From assembly GCF_001984175.1 (NCBI RefSeq), contig NZ_MTQP01000053.1, forward strand, positions 1-64,000: a DNA stretch of 64,000 bases. The letters are read 5' to 3'. Every line of letters starts with the position of its first letter. Position 1 is the stretch's first letter. The notes below the pieces were generated by a model. The model did not search any database. It was not told where the DNA came from and saw nothing but the letters and a program-made list of their open reading frames with translations. This DNA comes from Saccharothrix sp. ALI-22-I (GTDB taxonomy: Bacteria; Actinomycetota; Actinomycetes; Mycobacteriales; Pseudonocardiaceae). Made by a program: the position numbers and the translations under genes. Shown one piece after another: positions 38,611 through 48,132 of the stretch.

Positions 38611-39957
38611 GTGAACGAAGGGCTGTTCGACCAGGGCTTGTTCGGCGTCGACCCGGAGGAGAAAGCGGCCCGCATCGCCGCCAACGCGCCGCTGGCCGTG
38701 CGGATGCGCCCGCGCACCCTCGACGAGGTCGTCGGCCAGGACCACCTGCTCGGTCCGGGTGCGCCGCTGCGCCGGCTGGTCGAGGGCTCCTCGCCCGCGT
38801 CGGTGATGCTCTACGGCCCGCCGGGCACCGGTAAGACGACCCTCGCCACGCTCGTCTCCCAGGCCACCGGCCGGCGGTTCGCCGCCCTGTCCGCGCTGTC
38901 GGCGGGGGTGAAGGAGGTGCGCGCGGTGATCGACGAGGCGCGGCGCCGCCTGGTCCGGTCCGGCGAGTCGACCGTGCTGTTCATCGACGAGGTGCACCGG
39001 TTCTCCAAGACCCAGCAGGACGCCCTGCTCGGCGCGGTCGAGGACCGGATCGTGCTGCTGGTCGCGGCGACCACGGAGAACCCGTTCTTCTCCGTCGTCT
39101 CGCCGCTGCTGTCCCGGTCGCTGGTGCTCCAGTTGCGGCCGTTGACCGACGACGCGGTGCGCGTGCTGGTCAAACGGGCGATCGAGGACGCCCGCGGCCT
39201 CAACGGCTCGGTCACCGTCGAGCCGGACGCCGAGGACCACCTGGTGCGGCTGGCCGGCGGTGACGCCCGGCGCGCGTTGACGGCGCTGGAGGCGGCGGCG
39301 GACTCCGTCGGGCCCGGTGGCGTGCTCGACCTGGCGACGCTGGAGGCGACGGTCGACAAGGCGGCCGTGCGCTACGACCGGCAGGGCGACCAGCACTACG
39401 ACGTGACCAGCGCGTTCATCAAGTCGATCCGCGGTTCGGACGTGGACGCCGCGCTGCACTACCTGGCCCGGATGATCGAGGCGGGGGAGGACCCGAGGTT
39501 CATCGCGCGGCGGCTGGTGATCCACGCCAGCGAGGACGTCGGCATGGCCGACCCGACCGCGTTGCAGACCTGCGTGGCCGCCGCCCAGGCGGTGCAGCTG
39601 ATCGGGCTGCCCGAGTGCGCGTTGAACCTCGCCCAGGCCACCGTCCACCTCGCCACCGCGCCCAAGTCGAACGCCGTGACGACCGCGATCGCCCAAGCCA
39701 TGGCGGACGTGCGCAAGGGCGCGATCGGGTCCGTGCCCGCGCACCTGCGCGACGGCCACTACGCGGGTGCGGCCAAGCTCGGCAACGCCCAGGGCTACCG
39801 GTACCCGCACGACGTGCCGGAGGGCGTGCTGACCCAGCAGTACCCGCCGGACGACCTGGTCGGCCGCGACTACTACGAGCCGACCGGTCGGGGAGCCGAA
39901 CGCGTGCTCGCCGAACGCCTGCCGAAGCTCCGCAGGGTGGTCAGGGGCGAGGAGTAG
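38611..39957 (+). CDS. rarA: Replication-associated recombination protein A (RarA/MgsA) AAA+ ATPase
   Basis: 448 aa, full length. Seen: [20 protein letters not shown], Walker [16 protein letters not shown] near 69, Walker [39 protein letters not shown] (sensor/Arg finger), and the C-terminal tetramerisation region ([21 protein letters not shown] [14 protein letters not shown], then [20 protein letters not shown]). Acts at stalled replication forks with SSB. GTG 38611 is used because of the -10 box. Divergent from the T7SS hydrolase operon. Confidence 0.95.
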   Translation: MNEGLFDQGLFGVDPEEKAARIAANAPLAVRMRPRTLDEVVGQDHLLGPGAPLRRLVEGSSPASVMLYGPPGTGKTTLATLVSQATGRRFAALSALSAGVKEVRAVIDEARRRLVRSGESTVLFIDEVHRFSKTQQDALLGAVEDRIVLLVAATTENPFFSVVSPLLSRSLVLQLRPLTDDAVRVLVKRAIEDARGLNGSVTVEPDAEDHLVRLAGGDARRALTALEAAADSVGPGGVLDLATLEATVDKAAVRYDRQGDQHYDVTSAFIKSIRGSDVDAALHYLARMIEAGEDPRFIARRLVIHASEDVGMADPTALQTCVAAAQAVQLIGLPECALNLAQATVHLATAPKSNAVTTAIAQAMADVRKGAIGSVPAHLRDGHYAGAAKLGNAQGYRYPHDVPEGVLTQQYPPDDLVGRDYYEPTGRGAERVLAERLPKLRRVVRGEE

Positions 39958-40001
39958 AAATTCCGTTTCCGATCTCCGCGCCGTCTGACACGGTGACGCC
40001 C

Positions 40002-40727
40002 GTGACAGACGTCCCGCAGAACGGCCACACCTATCTCGACTTCAACGCGCCGCTCTCGGACACGAAGGCGTACGACCTGATCACCACTTTGCAGCCGTTG
40101 GCCGGGGCGACGGTGGTCGACTACGGCTGCGGCTGGGCGGAACTGCTGCTCAGGGCCCTGGAGCACGAGCCGGCCGCCCGGGGCCTGGGCGTCGACAGCG
40201 ACGACCACGCCATCACCCGCGGTCGGGAGAACATCGAGGCTCGCGGCCTGACGTCACACGTTCGGCTGAACTTGGCGGACGTCACCACCTGGGAGACCGA
40301 GCCGGCGGACGTGGCGATCTCGATCGGCGCGTCGCACGCGTGGGGCGGCACGAAGCAGACCCTGGAGGCCATGCACGCCCGCATCCGCCCTGGTGGCAGG
40401 CTCCTGCTGGGCGACGCCTTCTGGGAGCGGCCGCCCAGCCCGCGGTCGGTCGAGATCATCGGCGAGGGGTTCGGCACCCTCGCCGAGCTGGTCGACCTGG
40501 CCATGAGCTGTGGCTACCGGCTGTTGTCCCTCACCACCGCTACCCTGGACGAGTGGGACAGCTTCGAGTCCCGCTGGTGTGCGGCCAGGGAACGGTGGCT
40601 GCTGGAGCACCCGGACCACCCGCAGACCGCAGAGGTCCGCGCGATAGTCGACGACCACCGCGAGGGCTGGCTCAAGGGCTACCGGGGCCAACTGGGCTTT
40701 GCCTACCTGACCCTGGTGCGCCCCTGA
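40002..40727 (+). CDS. SAM-dependent methyltransferase (class I)
   Basis: 241 aa. SAM-binding motif I VVDYGCGWAELLLRALEHE near 37, GVDSDDHAITRGRENI, and DVAISIGASHAWGGTKQTLE, then RIRPGGRLLLGDAFWERPPS. The SIGASHAWGG segment resembles small-molecule methyltransferases of actinobacteria; the substrate is unknown. GTG 40002 (or GTG 39993) starts it. Ends before a long hairpin facing the siderophore operon; no iron box upstream. Confidence 0.85.
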   Translation: MTDVPQNGHTYLDFNAPLSDTKAYDLITTLQPLAGATVVDYGCGWAELLLRALEHEPAARGLGVDSDDHAITRGRENIEARGLTSHVRLNLADVTTWETEPADVAISIGASHAWGGTKQTLEAMHARIRPGGRLLLGDAFWERPPSPRSVEIIGEGFGTLAELVDLAMSCGYRLLSLTTATLDEWDSFESRWCAARERWLLEHPDHPQTAEVRAIVDDHREGWLKGYRGQLGFAYLTLVRP

Positions 40728-40732
40728 GATAC

Positions 40733-40773
40733 CGGCTGCCTCGTCCGGTCGGGGATACCGGACGAGGCAGCCG
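40733..40773. terminator. Bidirectional terminator, 17-bp perfect stem
   Basis: CGGCTGCCTCGTCCGGT pairs perfectly with ACCGGACGAGGCAGCCG around a 7-base loop, between the convergent methyltransferase and last siderophore gene. A strong stem without a T-tract is usual for actinobacteria. Confidence 0.85.
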
Positions 40774-40777
40774 ACCC

Positions 40778-42523
40778 TCACCACCCGTCGAGCGGCGGGA
40801 TGGGTGTGGCGTCGTGCAGCGGGTTGGGGAGGGTGCCGGTCTTCGGTACCGGGGGGCGGGCGGTCAGGTCCTGGTAGCCCAGGGTGATCCGGTAGCTGTT
40901 CAGCGGGTAGCGGAGGAAGTCCGGGGCGGTCAGGGCGCCTTCGTCCATGCGGGGGGCGAGGGTGGGGAAGTGGTCGCGGTAGGCCTCCACCTCGCCCCGG
41001 ACCATGCCCCAGAAGCGGTCGGGGGTCAGGGGGAGCAGGGTGGACAGCGGGCGGAAGACGCCGACCAGGAGGGCGTCCACGATGTACTGGCGCAGGATCG
41101 GCCACGGTTTGCGCGGCAGCACGGGGTCGTGGGTGTCCGGTTCCAGGCCGCGGGCGGGGATGCGGTCCACGGAGACGTTCACGTCGTCCACCAGGTCCAG
41201 CAGCGCCACGCGCACCGGCGTGTTGTCCTGATCGGTGATCACCACGACGTTCTCGCCGTGCGGGTTGAACGTGATGCCGTACGTGTAGAGCACGTGCAGC
41301 AGCGGCCGGAACAGGGCTCGGAGCAGGGCGGCGAACCACGCCGCCGGGTCGGTGTCGCCGATGTACTCCAGGACCAGCGGCCGGCCGGAGCGGTCCACGT
41401 GCAGCAGGGCCGCCAGGGACCACGAGCGTTCACCGGGCTGGAGCGTCACCGGGGCGCGCCAGATGCACCCCATCGTCTCCAGCCACTGGTACGGCACATC
41501 GCCCGCCCGTGACAGCTGCGGGTGCCGGACGGTCACCGAGGCGACTTCGCCGAGCAGTTGCGTGCCCCACTCGCCGATGAGCTTGTCCGCCTGCCACAGA
41601 CCGGAGAGCCACTGCGTGACGACGGGCGCGGCCTGCGTGCAGTGCGGCGGGATGCCCCGGTACACCGACGTGTTCAGCACCCGCAGCGGCAGCTTGACCT
41701 GGTACCGCGCCGGTGAGTCCACATTGGACATGGTGCGGATCGCCTGCGTCGGCAGGTACCAGTCGGGCGCCTCGCCTAGTTCGACCATCCGGCCAGTGGC
41801 GAGTTCCGGCGCCCACAGGGTGCGCACGACGTGGTCCAGCTGCCACGGGTGCACCGGCAGCCACACGTACGCCGCCGGATCGACCCCGGCCTCCCGCAAC
41901 GACTCGGTGAACCGCTCGACCGTCATCGGGTCCAGCTCCCGTGCCCGCACGCCCTCCTCCGACAGCTCGGACGTGCCGCGGAACTCCGCCAACCCCCGGT
42001 GCACGGCCACCCACGGCAGCCGCACGGGCGTCCGCGCCTCCGGGCTGTGCCGGGCCAGGTCGTCCGCCGAGAACCCGACCCGGCCTTTGTTCGCGATCAG
42101 CCACGGGTGCCCGGTCAGGTGACCGTCCAGCTCCGCCTGCGGCAACGACGCCAGCTCCGCCGCCGGCCGCGCGGTCGCGGCCAGGGCCACGTCGGCGGCC
42201 AGGGTCGCGGTCACCTCGGCCAGGAAACCGGCGGTGGTGGCGGGTTCCACCCGCAGGAACCGGAACGCGTCCACCACGAACCGCTGCACGTCGTCGCACG
42301 GCTCGACCACGTCGTCACCGAGGATGCCCGCCGCCGCCCGGCGCACCGACCCCGGCCGCACCGCCCACCCGCCGAACGCCGTCCGCGTCGCCGAGAACGT
42401 GTAGACCGCGTCGTCGAACCGCAGCTCGTAACCCCCGGTCGGGGTCAGCAGACCTTCGAAGCACAACTCGCCGATCGCCTTGGCCAGCAACGCCGCCGAG
42501 CACTCGCGCCACAGATCAGTCAA
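40778..42523 (-). CDS. NIS siderophore synthetase, IucC/RhbF-like (IucA/IucC family)
   Basis: 581 aa. Seen: ELDGHLTGHPWLIANKGRVG, VWLPVHPWQLDHVV, VKLPLRVLNTSVYRGIPPHC, and GITFNPHGENVVVITD, the ATP/carboxylate motifs of the family, plus a FhuF-like C-terminus. It most resembles type C enzymes that add a second hydroxamate arm to a citryl monoamide, or DesD-like oligomerisation. Last gene of the operon; TTG 42523 overlaps the previous stop by 8 bases and has GGGAGA upstream. Confidence 0.9.
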   Translation of the reverse strand: MTDLWRECSAALLAKAIGELCFEGLLTPTGGYELRFDDAVYTFSATRTAFGGWAVRPGSVRRAAAGILGDDVVEPCDDVQRFVVDAFRFLRVEPATTAGFLAEVTATLAADVALAATARPAAELASLPQAELDGHLTGHPWLIANKGRVGFSADDLARHSPEARTPVRLPWVAVHRGLAEFRGTSELSEEGVRARELDPMTVERFTESLREAGVDPAAYVWLPVHPWQLDHVVRTLWAPELATGRMVELGEAPDWYLPTQAIRTMSNVDSPARYQVKLPLRVLNTSVYRGIPPHCTQAAPVVTQWLSGLWQADKLIGEWGTQLLGEVASVTVRHPQLSRAGDVPYQWLETMGCIWRAPVTLQPGERSWSLAALLHVDRSGRPLVLEYIGDTDPAAWFAALLRALFRPLLHVLYTYGITFNPHGENVVVITDQDNTPVRVALLDLVDDVNVSVDRIPARGLEPDTHDPVLPRKPWPILRQYIVDALLVGVFRPLSTLLPLTPDRFWGMVRGEVEAYRDHFPTLAPRMDEGALTAPDFLRYPLNSYRITLGYQDLTARPPVPKTGTLPNPLHDATPIPPLDGW

Positions 42524-43796
42524 CGTCGTCTCCCGGTTGCCCGTCGTTCGGGGCGCTGAAGCTGGTGTAGGCGGTGTGCTTGGGCAGCGGGTAGACCTCG
42601 CGGCCGGTCACCGCGTTGACGATGGTGGCGTTGCGCACGGCCCCGATGCCGAGGTCGGGCGCGGCCACGCCGTGGCTGTGCAGGTCCGCGTTGGCCACGA
42701 ACACGCGGCCGGTGACGGACGGGTCCAGCGCGATCGAGTGGTCCAGCGCGACGACGTACCGGCCCTGGGAGTCCCGGTGCACCAACGGTTCCAGCGGTGC
42801 GAGGAACGGCGTCGGCGCCTGCCCGTACCCGGTGGCCGCGACGACGAGATCGGTGTGGTGCCGGAACGTCCGACCGGTGTCCCGGTGCGCGCACTTCAGC
42901 ACCACCTCGTCCGCGACGACGTCTGACGACACCACGGCCACGCCCGGTCGCAGTTCGACCGGCGCCAGTCCGTGCTCCCACTCCCGTCGGTACAGCAGGT
43001 CGTGCAGCTCCTCCAACGTCTCCGCCGAGATCGCCCGGTAGTGCCGCCAGTGCTCGGCCCGCAACGCGTCGCGCCGCTCCTGCGGCAACGAGTGGAAGTG
43101 CCGCACGTACGAGGGCGTGGTCATCTCCAGCACCAGCTTGGTGTAGTCCAGCGGCGCGAACACCGGCGTGCGGGTCAGCCACGTCACCGCCGGCCCGCCG
43201 TCCAGGTTGCGCCGCAACAGGTCCAGCACGATCTCCGCCCCGGACTGCCCCGAACCCACCACCGTCACCCGGTCGGCCGGAACGGCCCGGTGCAGGTAGT
43301 CGGAGCTGTGCACCAGCCGTTCACCGAGCCCGACCAACGCGGGCGGCACGGACGGCGTGGTGCCGACCCCGAGCACCAGATGCCGGGCTTCCAACGAGAA
43401 CCGCGCCCCCGACACCACGAACCGGTCGTCGGCCCACCGCACGGACGTCACCGGATGCGAGAACCGCACCGGCAGCCGGGACGCCGCCCACCGCAGGTAG
43501 TCCTCGTACTCGCGCCGGGTCGGGTGGAACTTCTCGCGCACGTAGAACGGGTACAGCCGGTCCGCGTCGCGCAGGTAGGCCAGGAACGACAGCGGGTGCG
43601 TCGGGTCGACCAACGTCACCAGGTCGGCCAGGAAGCTGACCTGCAACACCGCGTCCGGGAACATCATCCCGCTGTGCCAACGCAGCTCGGGCCGCTCCTC
43701 CAGCACCACCACGTCCAGGTCGTCCACGGTGGACGCCAGCGCGGCCAGACCGAGGTTGAACGGACCGCACCCGATCGCCACCACATCGACTGTCAT
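42516..43796 (-). CDS. FAD/NADPH-dependent diamine N-monooxygenase (RhbE/IucD/DesB-like)
   Basis: 426 aa. FAD site VDVVAIGCGPFNLGLAALAS at the N-terminus, substrate-pocket HPLSFLAYLRDADRLYPFY, NADPH site VTVVGSGQSGAEIVLDLLRR, and the ATGYG motif (LVVAATGYGQAP). N-hydroxylates a terminal amine (lysine, cadaverine or diaminopropane type) as the first step of the hydroxamate. ATG 43796 overlaps the acyltransferase stop (ATGA); the frame extends to a GTG at 43805. The amine substrate depends on the operon's decarboxylase. Confidence 0.92.
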   Translation of the reverse strand: MTVDVVAIGCGPFNLGLAALASTVDDLDVVVLEERPELRWHSGMMFPDAVLQVSFLADLVTLVDPTHPLSFLAYLRDADRLYPFYVREKFHPTRREYEDYLRWAASRLPVRFSHPVTSVRWADDRFVVSGARFSLEARHLVLGVGTTPSVPPALVGLGERLVHSSDYLHRAVPADRVTVVGSGQSGAEIVLDLLRRNLDGGPAVTWLTRTPVFAPLDYTKLVLEMTTPSYVRHFHSLPQERRDALRAEHWRHYRAISAETLEELHDLLYRREWEHGLAPVELRPGVAVVSSDVVADEVVLKCAHRDTGRTFRHHTDLVVAATGYGQAPTPFLAPLEPLVHRDSQGRYVVALDHSIALDPSVTGRVFVANADLHSHGVAAPDLGIGAVRNATIVNAVTGREVYPLPKHTAYTSFSAPNDGQPGDDVD

Positions 43797-44371
43797 CGTG
43801 TGCACACCATCAGCAAAGCCACTTTGTCCGGCAACAGCACCTCACCGACCGGCTCGAACCCGCCCGCCGTGAACGAGGCGATGGCCCGCCGGTTGCGCAC
43901 GTCCGGCTCCAGCAGCACCCGCGTGCACCGCGGATCGGCGTCGAACAGGGCCGCGGTCAGCACCGGCAGCAGGCCGCGCACCAGCCCACGATCCGTCATC
44001 CCCAAGTCGCCGACGGCGATGTGCAGCCCGACGTCGTGCGGCCGGGCCTGGTAGACCTCCGCCACGACGTCCCGTGCCGCCCGGTACACCTCCAGGTAGA
44101 TCACCGGGTCGTCGCCCTGGCTGACCAGCACCGGCAGCGAGTGCAGTCCGGACAGCTGCCGGCGCAGCTCCTCGTCCCACTTCTCGCGGGGCCACGCCTG
44201 GTGCCAGAACGCGACCACGTGCGGCGCCTGCATCCAGCGGTGCACGAGGTCGAGGTCACGGGTGTCCGGATCGACCACGCGGGCGTGCCAGCCGTCGGTG
44301 AGCACCGGCAGCGGCGGACCGGGCACGCCGGACAGGTCGTCGGTGGGCCGGTAGGCGTCGAGGTGGGTCAC
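43793..44371 (-). CDS. N-hydroxy-diamine acyltransferase (RhbD/IucB/DesC-like)
   Basis: 192 aa GNAT (Acetyltransf_8). Seen: DLDLVHRWMQAPHVVAFWHQ, then AWPREKWDEELRRQ, PVIYLEVYRAARDVVAEVY and VRNRRAIASFTAGGFEPVGE. Acylates (acetyl- or succinyl-) the hydroxylated amine to a hydroxamic acid. GTG 44371 overlaps the upstream synthetase stop; the frame is open well above but belongs to the neighbour's shadow. Acetyl is expected for a schizokinen/arthrobactin-type product. Confidence 0.9.
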   Translation of the reverse strand: MTHLDAYRPTDDLSGVPGPPLPVLTDGWHARVVDPDTRDLDLVHRWMQAPHVVAFWHQAWPREKWDEELRRQLSGLHSLPVLVSQGDDPVIYLEVYRAARDVVAEVYQARPHDVGLHIAVGDLGMTDRGLVRGLLPVLTAALFDADPRCTRVLLEPDVRNRRAIASFTAGGFEPVGEVLLPDKVALLMVCTR

Positions 44372-46044
44372 CGGGCGCACCTGCCCTCCCGCAACGGGTT
44401 CGGCGCGTCGAAGTACACCGACTGGGCGTCCAGCGGCGCCAATACCTCGTCGATGCCCTCCAAACGGGTCAGCAGGTTCGCCTTGCACGGCAGCACGTCC
44501 GCCTCCAACCAGCGCCGGGCCAGCCGGTCGCCGTCCGGGCCGGCCTCGGCCAGCGCGGGCAGCGCCGCCTCCAGCCGGGCGGCCATCACGCCGAGCAGGT
44601 CCCGTTCGTCGGCCAGCCCCTCCACCCCGATGCAGCCGATCACCGCCAGCGCCTGGTTGCGCAGCAGGTAGTAGGTGAGCCGGTCGTCCACGATCGCGTC
44701 GTCCACCACGGCCAGCGTCGACTCCTCGACACCCAGCCGCTCCAGCACCCTCGGCAGGTGCGAGGACGCCAGGTAGTAGCCCTGGTTGTCCCGGTACCGG
44801 CCGCCGACCACCCGGCCCGCCGGGTCCAGCCGCACCAGCGTGTTCTGCTGGTGCGCCTCCAGCCCGATGCCGGTCTCCGCGTACAGCCGCAGCATCGGCA
44901 CCAGCACGCGGTCGGTGTAGTCGGCGACCCACGCGGCGGCGTCGAGCCGCAGCACCAGCTCACCCAGCAGGGTGCGGCCGATGCCGGGACGCGGCGCGAC
45001 CAGCCCGGCCAGGCACCGCGAGTCGCCGATGCCGTCCGGCACCTCGCGCACGGCCACGTCCAGCCCGGTGACCTCGCCGCCCTCGTCCACCGCGATCCAC
45101 GACGGGTCGCGCACGATGCTGAACTCCGGGTGCGCCTTCTCCGTGCCGGACGCGTAGCCGGACTCCAGCAGCAGGTGGATCTCCGAACCCCGGCGCAGCT
45201 CGGTCGACGTGGACTCGCGCCGCGAGTTGGTGATCCGCAGGCCCAGCGACAGCTTCAGCATCACCGGCGCGCCGGTCCGGTACACCGTGCGCAGGCTCGA
45301 CGTCGGCGACCACGCGGGCCCGAACTCGCCCAGCGGCTCCAGCAGCCCGCGTGAGATCAGCGACGCGATCCGGGGCCGGTGCAGCAGGTCGTGCGCCTGC
45401 CACGGGTGCGCGGGCACCAGCACCCGGCCCGGCTCCGGACTGCGCCCGGCCAGCGAGGACATCAGCGTCACCGCGTCCGGACCGGCCACCGAGCCGTGCG
45501 ACACGACCTCCTCGGCCGCCGAGAACCAGAACAGCGGGAACGACCCGCGCAGCTCCGGCGCGTACCGGGCGTTGTCCGCGTCCGACAGGCCGTCGCGGCT
45601 CTTGGGCGCCGGGTGGTGCAGGTGGCCGAGCATCAACCGCTGCTCGCTGTCCAGGAACCGATCCGCCGGACCCACCGGCTCACGGCGGCGGTAGGCCACG
45701 AATTCGGTCACCCGCCGCACCGACTCCGCCGTGCGCTCCACCAGGTCGGCTGTGTCACCACCCAACTCCGCGCCGACCAGCGCCACCGCCACCACCGGGT
45801 CGACCGGCTTGCCCGCCAACGTCACCGGCCCGAACCGGTGCCGCCCGGTCGGCGACGCGTACCGGACCTCGGCCTCCAACAGCAGCCCGAGCACGTCGAT
45901 CCGCACTCTGTTGTCTGGTTCTCCGGTCCCCGGATGGCTACCTACCGGCACGTTCCGCTCCCGCACCCAACAGCGCAGCAACGCCTCCAGGTGGGCGTGC
46001 TCCGCGGTCGCCCGCGGATCGCCCTCCAACGGATCTGGTTTCAC
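44368..46044 (-). CDS. NIS siderophore synthetase, IucA/RhbC-like (citrate-using type)
   Basis: 558 aa. Seen: RVLVPAHPWQAHDLLHRPRI, VMLKLSLGLRITNSRRESTS and TGIGLEAHQQNTLVRLDPAG, signatures of type A synthetases that activate citrate as the adenylate and couple the first hydroxamate arm. It lies second in the operon, as rhbC does. GTG 46044 overlaps the decarboxylase stop by 4 bases. Confidence 0.9.
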   Translation of the reverse strand: MKPDPLEGDPRATAEHAHLEALLRCWVRERNVPVGSHPGTGEPDNRVRIDVLGLLLEAEVRYASPTGRHRFGPVTLAGKPVDPVVAVALVGAELGGDTADLVERTAESVRRVTEFVAYRRREPVGPADRFLDSEQRLMLGHLHHPAPKSRDGLSDADNARYAPELRGSFPLFWFSAAEEVVSHGSVAGPDAVTLMSSLAGRSPEPGRVLVPAHPWQAHDLLHRPRIASLISRGLLEPLGEFGPAWSPTSSLRTVYRTGAPVMLKLSLGLRITNSRRESTSTELRRGSEIHLLLESGYASGTEKAHPEFSIVRDPSWIAVDEGGEVTGLDVAVREVPDGIGDSRCLAGLVAPRPGIGRTLLGELVLRLDAAAWVADYTDRVLVPMLRLYAETGIGLEAHQQNTLVRLDPAGRVVGGRYRDNQGYYLASSHLPRVLERLGVEESTLAVVDDAIVDDRLTYYLLRNQALAVIGCIGVEGLADERDLLGVMAARLEAALPALAEAGPDGDRLARRWLEADVLPCKANLLTRLEGIDEVLAPLDAQSVYFDAPNPLREGRCAR

Positions 46045-47423
46045 GCCGCTCCTTCCACGAGTCGTTCGGCGGCCGATCCGGCCTCGCGGACCAGCGTCAA
46101 CAGCGCGGCCAGGTCCGCCTCGCGGGCGTTCGGGTTGAGCAGGGTCAACTTCAGGCACGTCACCTTGTCCACCTCGGTGCGGCCGATCAGCGCCTCGCCC
46201 GCGCGCAGCAACGCCCGGCGCAGCCGCGCGTTCACCTCGTCGGCCAGCGCGTCGTCCGCGGGCCGGTACCGGAACACCACCGTGGTCAACGTCACCCCGC
46301 CGACCAGCTCGAACGCCGGGTCGGCGGCGATCAGCGCGGCGGCGTGCCCGGCCAGCTCGTGGCACCGGTCCACCAGCGCGCCCAGACCGTCACGGCCCAG
46401 CGCGAGCAGGGTCGCGGCCACCTTCACCGCGTCCGGTCGGCGCGTGGTCTGCAACGAGCGGCCCAGCGTGCCGTCGTAGCCCTCGGTCCGGTCGTCCTCC
46501 GGGTTCAGGTACGCCACCGACCGCTCCAGCGGCGCGAACAACGACGCCGAGCGCACCAGCAGCACGCTCGCCGCCGCCGGCTGCCAGCCGATCTTGTGCA
46601 GGTCCGCGGTCACCGAGTCGGCCAGGGCCAGCCCGTCCACCAGCCCGGCGAGCTTCGCCGAGAACACCGCGCCGAAGCCGTAGGCGGCGTCCACGTGCAG
46701 CCACGCGCCGTGCGCGCGGGCGAGCGCGGCCAGCTCGGGCAACGGGTCCACCGAGCCGAAGTCCGTGGTGCCCGCGGTCGCCACGACCGCCACCGGTGTG
46801 CCGCCCGCCCGCAGCATCGCCGCCAGCGCGTCCGGCCGCATCCGCCGGTCCGAGTCCACCGACACCGTCCGCACCGCGTGCTCGCCGATGCCCAGCGCCG
46901 CGCACGCCCGTGCCACCGAGAAGTGCGCCAGCTCCGAGCAGAACACCACCGGGTCGGGCAGCGCGGCCACGCCGTCGGACCGCACGTCGATGCCCAGCCG
47001 GGCCGCCGCCGCGTCCCGCGCCAGCAGCAACGCGGTCAGGTTGGACAGCGTGCCGCCGGGCGTGAACACGCCGTCGGCGTCCGCGTCGAACCCGGCCAGC
47101 CGGGCGAGCGCCGCCACCACCCACCGTTCGACCGCGATGGCGGCCGGACCGGAGTCGTAGGTGTCCAGCGAGGCGTTGCCGGCGCTGGCCAGCGTGTCCG
47201 CCGCGACGGCCACGGCCAGTGGCGGCGGTTGCAGGTGGGCGGCGGCGAAAGGGCTGGTCAGGTCTACTCCCCAGTCGGCGAGCACCGTCGTGACGCGGGC
47301 CAGCGCGGCGTCCGCGCCGATGCCCCGCTCCGGCAGGTCGCCGAGCACCCGCCGGGCCTCGGCCAGCACGTCGGCGGGCCGGCCCGGTGGAATCGGTCGT
47401 CCGGAGGAACTGACGGCGAACAC
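46041..47423 (-). CDS. PLP-dependent decarboxylase (group II; RhbB/DesA-like)
   Basis: 460 aa. Seen: GVFTPGGTLSNLTALLLARD, ATAGTTDFGSVDPLPELAAL, HVDAAYGFGAVFSAKLAGLV, and the PLP lysine in ADLHKIGWQPAAAS. Group II amino-acid decarboxylase of the diaminobutyrate/lysine type, supplying the diamine (1,3-diaminopropane or cadaverine). No adjacent aminotransferase to make diaminobutyrate is present, which favours lysine (inference). First gene of the operon; GTG 47423 has GGAGGT 5 bases upstream, and the iron box lies just above. Confidence 0.9.
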   Translation of the reverse strand: MFAVSSSGRPIPPGRPADVLAEARRVLGDLPERGIGADAALARVTTVLADWGVDLTSPFAAAHLQPPPLAVAVAADTLASAGNASLDTYDSGPAAIAVERWVVAALARLAGFDADADGVFTPGGTLSNLTALLLARDAAAARLGIDVRSDGVAALPDPVVFCSELAHFSVARACAALGIGEHAVRTVSVDSDRRMRPDALAAMLRAGGTPVAVVATAGTTDFGSVDPLPELAALARAHGAWLHVDAAYGFGAVFSAKLAGLVDGLALADSVTADLHKIGWQPAAASVLLVRSASLFAPLERSVAYLNPEDDRTEGYDGTLGRSLQTTRRPDAVKVAATLLALGRDGLGALVDRCHELAGHAAALIAADPAFELVGGVTLTTVVFRYRPADDALADEVNARLRRALLRAGEALIGRTEVDKVTCLKLTLLNPNAREADLAALLTLVREAGSAAERLVEGAA

Positions 47424-47442
47424 GGCACCTCCGACGATTGAA

Positions 47443-47461
47443 TAAGGTTAGGCTTACCTCA
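47443..47461 (-). promoter_or_regulatory. Iron box (DmdR/IdeR-type operator) of the siderophore operon
   Basis: On the plus strand TAAGGTTAGGCTTACCTCA, agreeing with the consensus TTAGGTTAGGCTAACCTAA at about 16 of 19 positions. It lies 20 bases upstream of the decarboxylase start, so the whole five-gene operon should be repressed by iron-loaded DmdR/IdeR. Confidence 0.85.
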
Positions 47462-47736
47462 TCTATTCCGTGTCGCACGTGTCAAGCCGGAGCGATCATC
47501 ACCGGTGTGACGATCACCGCCAGACCAACGCTAGCCGCCGAAACCGCGATCTCATTGACGCCAAATGGGGGGTCTTGGCCTGCCGTCCCAACCCGTGGCA
47601 CGAGCCGGCGCGCCCGCACCGCTGATCTCGTTCGAACCCGTCAAACAGGTCGCGGTAACCTTGGCCACCCGCTGTAGTGCAGGCGAGCTGCAATCCCGGT
47701 GAATCCGGGCACTCGCAAAATCCACCAGGAGGATCC
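47462..47736. other. Divergent intergenic region between siderophore operon and DUF948 gene
   Basis: About 275 bases without a gene. Local dyads are seen (TGCAG-GCGAG-CTGCA at about 47683-47697; CCCGG-TGAAT-CCGGG just after). No tRNA, riboswitch or known RNA fold recognised; the plus-strand frame of DUF948 is open back to 47677 but lacks a good start before GTG 47737. It must carry the DUF948 promoter. Confidence 0.5.
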
Positions 47737-48132
47737 GTGTCGCCAGGGCAGATCGCCGCGCTGGTCGCCGCCGGCGCGTTCGTGCTGCTTGTGCTGCTGC
47801 TGGCGATCCCGTTGATCAAGCTGGGCCGCACGCTGGACGAGGCCACGATCGCCATCCGCAAGGCGCACCAGAACAGCGACCCGATCTTCACCGGCGCGAA
47901 CACGACGATCTCGCACGTGAACACGCAGTTGGAGCGGGTGGACGGGATCACCGCCAACGCCCGCGCGGTCACCGGCAACGTCTCCGCGCTGACCTCCCTG
48001 TTCACCGCCACGCTCGGCGGGCCGCTGGTCAAGGCCGCCGCGCTGTCCTACGGCGTGAGCAAGGCCATCCGCGCCCGGCGCACGGCGAAGGAAGCTCCCA
48101 GCAAGCACACTCGACGCAGGGGCAGGCGATGA
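47737..48132 (+). CDS. DUF948-family membrane-anchored protein
   Basis: 131 aa. One N-terminal membrane helix (AALVAAGAFVLLVLLLAIPL) then a helical cytoplasmic part (GRTLDEATIAIRKAHQNSDP, ITANARAVTGNVSALTSLFT) and a basic tail. DUF948 proteins regularly precede alaS in actinobacteria; function not established. GTG 47737 has AGGAGG 4-5 bases upstream. Overlaps the next gene (ATGA). Confidence 0.85.
   Translation: MSPGQIAALVAAGAFVLLVLLLAIPLIKLGRTLDEATIAIRKAHQNSDPIFTGANTTISHVNTQLERVDGITANARAVTGNVSALTSLFTATLGGPLVKAAALSYGVSKAIRARRTAKEAPSKHTRRRGRR

Noticed and set aside
47462..47736. tRNA or small RNA gene
   Set aside because: A GTTCGAACC-like string and short dyads occur but no cloverleaf or extended fold can be built.
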